Assembly: GCF_016019935.1 (NCBI RefSeq) | Contig: NZ_JAECMT010000008.1 | Location: forward strand, 33,355-97,354 | DNA length: 64,000 nt | Origin: Paenibacillus sp. GSMTC-2017 | GTDB lineage: Bacteria > Bacillota > Bacilli > Paenibacillales > Paenibacillaceae | Direction of reading: 5' to 3' | In this document: positions 59,256 through 64,000 of the stretch, one piece after another | Position numbering within the stretch: the stretch's first letter is position 1 | How the letters are laid out: every line of letters starts with the position of its first letter | The notes under the pieces: model-generated | What the model was told of the DNA's origin: nothing | What the model saw: the letters and a program-made list of their open reading frames with translations, nothing else | Database searches by the model: none | Program-made: the position numbers and the translations under genes

Positions 59256-59521
59256 CATTATTTTGATGTGTGCAAATTAATATGTTCTATTAACTCTGAC
59301 CGCTTGTAAACGACAAATTTATATTACGTATTGTTTTTAGCGAGATTATGGCATCGTTGTAGTCTCCTCTAATATTGCATTGGAATTATGTAAACCTTTA
59401 GTCCAAAAAACTCAATACATAGAGCAATAATTCTTTTTTAATCCCAATTTATCCTATTAATTTTGTTATAGCAATACAATCCTGCACTTAACATTATTTA
59501 CGAATAATCATTTAAAATGCG

Positions 59522-59573
59522 AAAAAAGACGCTACATCGTAAGTAGAAAACTCTACTTATAAGATAGCATCTT
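59522..59573 (-). terminator. Terminator after the ABC exporter operon
   Basis: On the minus strand AAGATGCTA..TAAGTAGA pairs with TCTACTTA..TAGCGTCTT in a long imperfect stem with a TTTT loop, followed by six T. The 265 bases to its left, up to the membrane protein gene, hold nothing that I recognise. Confidence 0.8.
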
Positions 59574-59580
59574 AAATCCG

Positions 59581-61317
59581 TTATACGGCTAGCGTATTCG
59601 TATATGGTTGTGCAGATAGTAGAGCGCAATAAACGCCATTCGCCCTCATAAGATCATGATGAGTTCCTTGTTCAGCCAATGCTCCGTTATCCATAACGAA
59701 AATAATATCAGCATTTTCAATTGTTGAAAGTCGGTGCGCAATCATTATCGTTGTAAGACCTTTTCTTTTCTCCTCCAATGCAGATAGAAGCAGTCTCTCC
59801 GTTTCCAGATCAAGAGCTGATGTAGCTTCGTCCAGAACAAGGATCTCGGGGTTGCCTAATATTGCTCTAGCTATTGCAATTCGCTGGCGTTGTCCCCCTG
59901 AAAGCTTTATGCCTCTTTCACCGATATTCGTATTGTAGCCATCTGACAACTGCTCAATAAATGTATGGATTTGTGCAATTCGACATGCTTCGATCATATC
60001 CTCTTCGTTTACGAACTTACGCCCAAGCATCAAATTTTCACGAATGGTGTCTGAGAAAAGATACGGGTCCTGAAAGACGATCGTTATTTTATTTGACCAA
60101 TCATTATAGTCAATTTGTGATAACGGTACATTATTAACTTTAATATCGCCCTGCTGAGCTTGATAGAAACGAATCAATAGCTGCGCAATCGTCGACTTAC
60201 CTCCACCACTTGTACCAACAAAAGCAATTTTGCGACCTATTGGCAGTTGGGCAGAAAACTGATGTATGACCTCTGGCAAGTTTTCTGCATAACGAAAGGA
60301 TATCTTTTCGATGCTCATCGTTGTAATTGGTCCTTCTAACCGCTTCTCAGCTTTTGGCCGTTGCTCTGTATCAAGAGCTAACTGTATCCGATCCATATAA
60401 GCTAGTTGTCCAGCTAACCGCATAAAAAATTGGAAGATATAATAACATGAATCTGATAGTTGAACCGCAAACTGAAATACGATAACAAATGTACCTGGCG
60501 ACATTTGGCCATTTATTAGCTGATATCCACCAAAAGCTAATACCAGTAGACCTATACCCCACTTCAGCGGATCACTTCTATTCATTTGTTTATTTACAAC
60601 TTTTCCTTCCGCCATCACTTCATCAAAATATTCACCGAACATCTTTTGAAAGAGTTTCGACTCCCACTCCATACGATGGTAAGCGACAACCTCTCTCGTA
60701 GATGCTACACCTTCTTCAATTTGGGTAAGTAGTACTGCTTGTTTCTCTGCTACTCGCTTTGCAGCTCCTTTAAGCTTAGGCATGAAATGAATAGCCGTTA
60801 AAATATATATAGCACACATCACCAGCACTAGGAGTAGGAGGAGCGGACTAGCTATACCTATAACTACAACCAACAATAAAAATTGAAGAATATTTTGCAA
60901 TCCTCTTGGCATTTCATAACCTAAAAAGCTAGATAAATGAAACAACTCATGCGTTAACGACTGTACATATTTCCCCGTTCTTTCCTTATTAAAACGTGCA
61001 ATAGGCAAGTTCTCCATCCGAACAAGCAATTTGCGAAGTAAAGCATGGCTAACAGCAAACTCATTTTTGACAAGTCTTCTGCTAGTGATAATAAACATGA
61101 GTGCATAAATTAGACCTGTCAGACCGAATATAGACAAAATAGTAGGCAATAAATCATATTGTTTCTCAACAAATACCTGATCAATCAAATTCCGCTGAAT
61201 ATATACAAGTGCTAGAAGGGAAACAGATTCAACAATAATGTACAACAAGGCGACTAGACCAGCCCATCTTATAACAGGAATCGTATGCACATAAATAAAG
61301 GTTATATACTTTTTCAT
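59581..61317 (-). CDS. ABC exporter half-transporter (second subunit)
   Basis: A 578-residue protein with six membrane helices (first IRWAGLVALLYIIVESVSLLALVYI) and a C-terminal ATPase. Walker A VGTSGGGKST, Q-loop FQDPYLF, signature LSGGQRQRIAIARA, Walker B ILVLDEATSALD and H-loop IAHRLST are all intact. Its ATG overlaps the stop of the upstream subunit by four bases, so the two probably form a heterodimer, in the style of multidrug or peptide exporters. Substrate unknown; no regulator or bacteriocin gene is beside it. Confidence 0.9.
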   Translation of the reverse strand: MKKYITFIYVHTIPVIRWAGLVALLYIIVESVSLLALVYIQRNLIDQVFVEKQYDLLPTILSIFGLTGLIYALMFIITSRRLVKNEFAVSHALLRKLLVRMENLPIARFNKERTGKYVQSLTHELFHLSSFLGYEMPRGLQNILQFLLLVVVIGIASPLLLLLVLVMCAIYILTAIHFMPKLKGAAKRVAEKQAVLLTQIEEGVASTREVVAYHRMEWESKLFQKMFGEYFDEVMAEGKVVNKQMNRSDPLKWGIGLLVLAFGGYQLINGQMSPGTFVIVFQFAVQLSDSCYYIFQFFMRLAGQLAYMDRIQLALDTEQRPKAEKRLEGPITTMSIEKISFRYAENLPEVIHQFSAQLPIGRKIAFVGTSGGGKSTIAQLLIRFYQAQQGDIKVNNVPLSQIDYNDWSNKITIVFQDPYLFSDTIRENLMLGRKFVNEEDMIEACRIAQIHTFIEQLSDGYNTNIGERGIKLSGGQRQRIAIARAILGNPEILVLDEATSALDLETERLLLSALEEKRKGLTTIMIAHRLSTIENADIIFVMDNGALAEQGTHHDLMRANGVYCALLSAQPYTNTLAV

Positions 61318-63086
61318 GAGGATACCTCCTGTGTGAGCACTGTATCTTGTTTGTTTTCACCCTGCTCTAGCGTATATAACAATCCTTTACGTGCAATTAA
61401 CTCGTCATAACTGCCTATCTCCGCAGCTACTCCATTCTGAACAACAACTAGAGTATCGAAATGTTTTACTGTCGACAACCGGTGTGCAATCGCAATCGTC
61501 GTCCTACCAATTAAAATCTCATCAAGTGCCTTCTGTACTTCAGCTTCACTTACATTGTCTAGAGAAGATGTTGCCTCATCGAGTAAAATAATTGCAGGTT
61601 GCTTAATAAACATGCGAGCTATTGAAACTCGCTGCTTCTGTCCACCGGATAGTTTCATCCCTCTTTCTCCTACAATAGTGTCGTAGCCCTCAGGTAATTC
61701 CATAATAAAATCATGTGCATAAGCTGACTTTGCAGCAGCTACAATCTCATCATCCGTTGCTTCTGGTTTGCCAAAACGAATATTTTCTTTCACAGATGAA
61801 CCAAACAGATATGTTTCTTGAAACACGTACCCAATAGAACCTCGAAGCTGACTTAATGTAAGCTCGTGAATGGGCGCACCATCTATCTTGATATTTCCTG
61901 AACTAGGGTCATAGAATCTACCAATCATTTTGAATAAAGTCGTTTTCCCCCCTCCGCTTGCTCCTACAAAAGCCACCTTATCCCCTGCTCGTATATGCAA
62001 GTTAAACCCTTTTAACACTGGAGGTTGATCTGGATAAGCAAAGTGTATATTTTCAAAATGGACATTACCCTTCACTTCATCCAGCACAATTGGCGAATCC
62101 GATTCTTTAATTTCTATCGGTGTCTGCATAAATTGATATAGGGGATCGATTTGTTCAATAATCATTCGTTGCTCAGTGAGTAGTGTAACTAAAATCGTAA
62201 GTTTATATATGGTCGTCATAAATAACATACTGAAAGCAACAAATTCTCCTAAGGTTAACCAATTATTAATAATTCCGATGTAACCTAAATAAAATACGCC
62301 AATAGCCCCTATGTAAAAAGAAAGTCTGCGTACACTACCTCTTGCAAATCCATAACCTGCATTTGCAAGATGGGTTCGAGCCCAATTATTGTGGTTTTCA
62401 TATGTACGGGCATGATACCAATCCTGTGATCGGAACGCTCGAAACTCTCTTAACCCAGAAATACTTTCATAAATTTTTTGATTATACTTAATACGCGCTT
62501 CTCCAGTTCTTCGACCGTAACTAACTGCCTTCTTTTCAAAATAGGGTCCAATCAAATAGTAAAGCCCCATTGTCGGTATAATCATAAGTGATAATAAGCC
62601 GCTTATGCTTATCAAAATACAAATCGCTACTACAGCAAACATAAAGTTTTCAATAACAGCAGGTAAAGTTCTGCGATACATACGTTGAACAGAGGCTACT
62701 TCCGAATTAAACATGGATAAAGTTTCGCCGGCTGGATGCCGCTCGTAATGAGCGAATCCAAGATTTCTGAGATGTGAAAATATTGCACTTTGCAATCCCT
62801 TTGAAGCCAACTCTGATATTTCACGTTGTTTTAGATTACCAATATTTTTTGCCACAAGCATAAGCACATTAATGATACAAAGAATAACGATAAGCCACAC
62901 GAATAAGGTAGTATCTTTATTTACTAACACGTCATCAATTAGAAACTGAATAATTTTGGGTGTGATAGTTTCACTTGCAACTGCCAACATACCACATAGA
63001 GAAACGATACCTAACTTTTTGCGATAAGGATAAAGAAACGACAATGTCCACCAGTAGGATTGATTCCTTTCACCACTATTCCCCAT
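61314..63086 (-). CDS. ABC exporter half-transporter (first subunit)
   Basis: A 590-residue half-transporter: six membrane helices (LGIVSLCGMLAVASETITPKIIQFLID; TLFVWLIVILCIINVLMLVA) and an ATPase with Walker A VGASGGGKTT, signature LSGGQKQRVSIARM, Walker B IILLDEATSSLD and H-loop IAHRLST. Both subunits keep the catalytic glutamate, so neither site looks degenerate. I start at the ATG at 63086, eight bases after GGGAG; the ATG at 63101 has its purines directly adjoining. Confidence 0.9.
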   Translation of the reverse strand: MGNSGERNQSYWWTLSFLYPYRKKLGIVSLCGMLAVASETITPKIIQFLIDDVLVNKDTTLFVWLIVILCIINVLMLVAKNIGNLKQREISELASKGLQSAIFSHLRNLGFAHYERHPAGETLSMFNSEVASVQRMYRRTLPAVIENFMFAVVAICILISISGLLSLMIIPTMGLYYLIGPYFEKKAVSYGRRTGEARIKYNQKIYESISGLREFRAFRSQDWYHARTYENHNNWARTHLANAGYGFARGSVRRLSFYIGAIGVFYLGYIGIINNWLTLGEFVAFSMLFMTTIYKLTILVTLLTEQRMIIEQIDPLYQFMQTPIEIKESDSPIVLDEVKGNVHFENIHFAYPDQPPVLKGFNLHIRAGDKVAFVGASGGGKTTLFKMIGRFYDPSSGNIKIDGAPIHELTLSQLRGSIGYVFQETYLFGSSVKENIRFGKPEATDDEIVAAAKSAYAHDFIMELPEGYDTIVGERGMKLSGGQKQRVSIARMFIKQPAIILLDEATSSLDNVSEAEVQKALDEILIGRTTIAIAHRLSTVKHFDTLVVVQNGVAAEIGSYDELIARKGLLYTLEQGENKQDTVLTQEVSS

Positions 63087-63124
63087 ATCCCAAACTCCCA
63101 TCTCTTTCTATCCATTAAAATCAA

Positions 63125-63153
63125 ATACTAATTGTTATGTATAATAATGTCAA
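63125..63153 (-). promoter_or_regulatory. Predicted promoter of the ABC exporter operon
   Basis: TTGACA (63153-63148), 17-base spacer, TAGTAT (63130-63125), about 40 bases before the start codon. The spacer is an imperfect palindrome and could bind a repressor. Confidence 0.6.
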
Positions 63154-63228
63154 TGATGTTGTCGTAAATATATTTAGCTAAGTGTTACAAAAAAGCCTAC
63201 TGCAAGATTAGCGGTAGTCTCGTAATTA

Positions 63229-63291
63229 GTGGGTTTGGTGGGTTTGGTGGGTTTGGTGGGTTTGGTGGGTTTGGTGGGTTTGGTGGGTTTG
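63229..63291 (+). repeat. Seven perfect copies of a 9-bp G-rich repeat
   Basis: Unit GTGGGTTTG, seven times without a change, then a broken unit GTGCGTGGT. Each unit has a GGG run, giving seven runs with six-base loops on the plus strand, enough for a G-quadruplex. In frame it would encode Gly-Gly-Phe or Val-Gly-Leu repeats, but no start codon or open frame supports a gene. Confidence 0.95.
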
Positions 63292-63307
63292 GTGCGTGGT
63301 ATAGGGT

Positions 63308-63350
63308 TCTTCGTTTTTGGCAACGTTCATTCCACAACCGGTGAATCACC
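63308..63350 (+). repeat. Degenerate partial copy of the right-end element
   Basis: TTCTTCGT, TTGGCAACG, CATTCC, CCGG and GAATCA appear in the same order and spacing as at the beginning of the 202-bp copies at 63561 and 63799; about three quarters of the bases agree, and similarity fades after 63350. Confidence 0.6.
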
Positions 63351-63384
63351 CTACCCCATCTGAATGACTAAGAACTCGGGCTAA

Positions 63385-63455
63385 TAAGTGTATTTTTACG
63401 TTTAGAAAAAGAATAAACGAGGAGTTTCATAATTATAAGCGTATTTTTACGCTTA
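63385..63455. repeat. Pair of 20-bp palindromes
   Basis: TAAGCGTA TTTT TACGCTTA at 63436-63455 is a perfect hairpin. TAAGTGTA TTTT TACGTTTA at 63385-63404 is the same with two mismatches. They are 51 bases apart. Confidence 0.75.
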
Positions 63456-63560
63456 AAAGAAGTACTTATTGACCTTCCTCAGTAAATAGTGGGATATATG
63501 CACTTAGATTGAGGTATTAGAATGAGAACTTACATTGAGGAGTGGGCTGATAGTAATTTC

Positions 63561-63762
63561 TTCGTGCTTGGCAACGGCCATTCCGCACCGGATGAATCAG
63601 CATCTCGAGCTACTCCACGGTCGGCATCTAAACCTTCCGCTAAAAACCGAGTCAGCTACGCCGAGTTACTTCGATCAAAAGGGTTAGATACTCTCCCAGT
63701 AGGGAGAAGAACGTTGCCGTAGGAATGCGCATTGGCATAGCCAACATGCACATTTCTGTACG
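63561..63762 (+). repeat. 202-bp direct repeat, copy 1
   Basis: Nearly identical to copy 2 (offset 238 bases). Differences I count are mostly single transitions (C/T or A/G), with two further changes at the extreme right end. The element is framed by TTGGCAACG and CGTTGCC, which can pair, contains the hairpin TCTCCC AGTA GGGAGA, and ends in a longer hairpin that is imperfect in this copy. A 66-codon frame over it is probably fortuitous. Confidence 0.9.
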
Positions 63763-63764
63763 CA

Positions 63765-63796
63765 CAAAAAAACTACCGCAGTTAGATGCGGTAGTT
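63765..63796 (-). terminator. Terminator between the two repeat copies
   Basis: ACTACCGCA pairs with TGCGGTAGT around TCTAAC and runs into TTTTTTTG on the minus strand, so a transcript entering from beyond 64000 would end here after reading copy 2. Confidence 0.85.
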
Positions 63797-63798
63797 TA

Positions 63799-64000
63799 TT
63801 CGTGCTTGGCAACGGCCATTCCGCACCGGATGAACCAGCATCTCGAGCTACTTCACGGTCGGCATCTAAACCTTCCGCTAAAAACCGGGTCAGCTACGCC
63901 GAGTTACTTCGATCAAAAGGGTTAGATACTCTCCCAATAGGGAGAAGAACGTTGCCATAGGAATGTGCATTGGCATAGCCAACATGCACATTCCTATGGC
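63799..64000 (+). repeat. 202-bp direct repeat, copy 2
   Basis: Second copy; it may continue past the window edge. It has TGGCAACG / CGTTGCCA closing arms, the TCTCCC AATA GGGAGA hairpin, and a perfect terminal hairpin at 63954-64000 with 16-base arms (GCCATAGGAATGTGCA and its complement) plus an inner TTGGC / GCCAA stem. Confidence 0.9.

Noticed and set aside
63522..63925. Two 66-codon plus-strand frames in the right-end repeats
   Set aside because: The same repeated DNA is read in different frames in the two copies and neither has a convincing ribosome site, so coding is unlikely.

Overview
The window comes from the chromosome of a low-to-moderate GC, endospore-forming Firmicute, most like Paenibacillus, Cohnella or a related genus. 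The main reason is a nearly complete copy, read on the minus strand, of the origin-proximal block known from Bacillus subtilis: csfB, yaaO, tmk, yaaQ, yaaR, holB, yaaT, yabA, yabB, rsmI, abrB (opposite strand), tatD, yabE, rnmV, rsmA, yabG, veg, sspF, ispE, purR, ridA, spoVG, glmU, ctc, pth, fin, mfd, prsA, spoVT, yabM, mazG, rqcP, yabP, yabQ, divIC, an S1-domain gene and spoIIE. Since this block is read away from oriC in B. subtilis, the origin should lie to the right of base 64000. A PrsA gene between mfd and spoVT and an HU gene between mazG and rqcP differ from B. subtilis. Two essential genes expected here are missing from their usual slots: prs (between glmU and ctc) and metS (next to abrB, replaced by an HD-domain gene).

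Layout. Positions 1-6832 hold a carbohydrate or phosphate-compound uptake locus: a minus-strand unit (HPr-like protein, a PRD/EIIB/EIIA regulator, a PTS EIIB running off the left edge) faces a plus-strand ABC importer of the AfuABC/FbpABC type, with a palindrome over the regulator promoter between them. Positions 6833-7190 carry a small broken gene and terminators. Positions 7192-18060 are a seven-gene minus-strand operon for a Gram-positive Pel-type exopolysaccharide: an SDR epimerase fused to PelD, PelE, the DUF2194 deacetylase-like PelA part, PelF, PelG fused to a CotH kinase domain, a VTC polyphosphate-polymerase domain protein and a DUF4956 membrane protein. A large secreted beta-helix protein (18348-21026) sits just upstream, and a 24-bp perfect palindrome covers the operon promoter. 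From 21985 to 58484 the window is the conserved sporulation, cell-division and translation block. Positions 58485-64000 hold an unrecognised membrane protein, a two-gene ABC exporter and a repeat-rich, gene-poor end.

How it works together. PelD keeps an RxxD motif typical of c-di-GMP binding, so polymer export is probably controlled by c-di-GMP, while the palindrome suggests transcriptional repression. CotH, VTC and DUF4956 added to a Pel machine hint at a phosphorylation or polyphosphate step that has not, to my knowledge, been described for Pel. In the core block the sporulation controls are readable from the DNA: 0A boxes at abrB and spoIIE, a 21-bp-spaced spoIIE promoter, a sigma-H promoter for spoVG, a likely sigma-G promoter with a folded leader for spoVT, and a likely sigma-F promoter for csfB.

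Odd structure not explained by genes: five 38-bp hairpin repeats in the probable leader of the S1 gene, a sharp GC-rich island in the 3' third of yabM, a G-rich 9-bp tandem repeat, and a 202-bp duplicated element at the right end whose two copies differ mostly by transitions.
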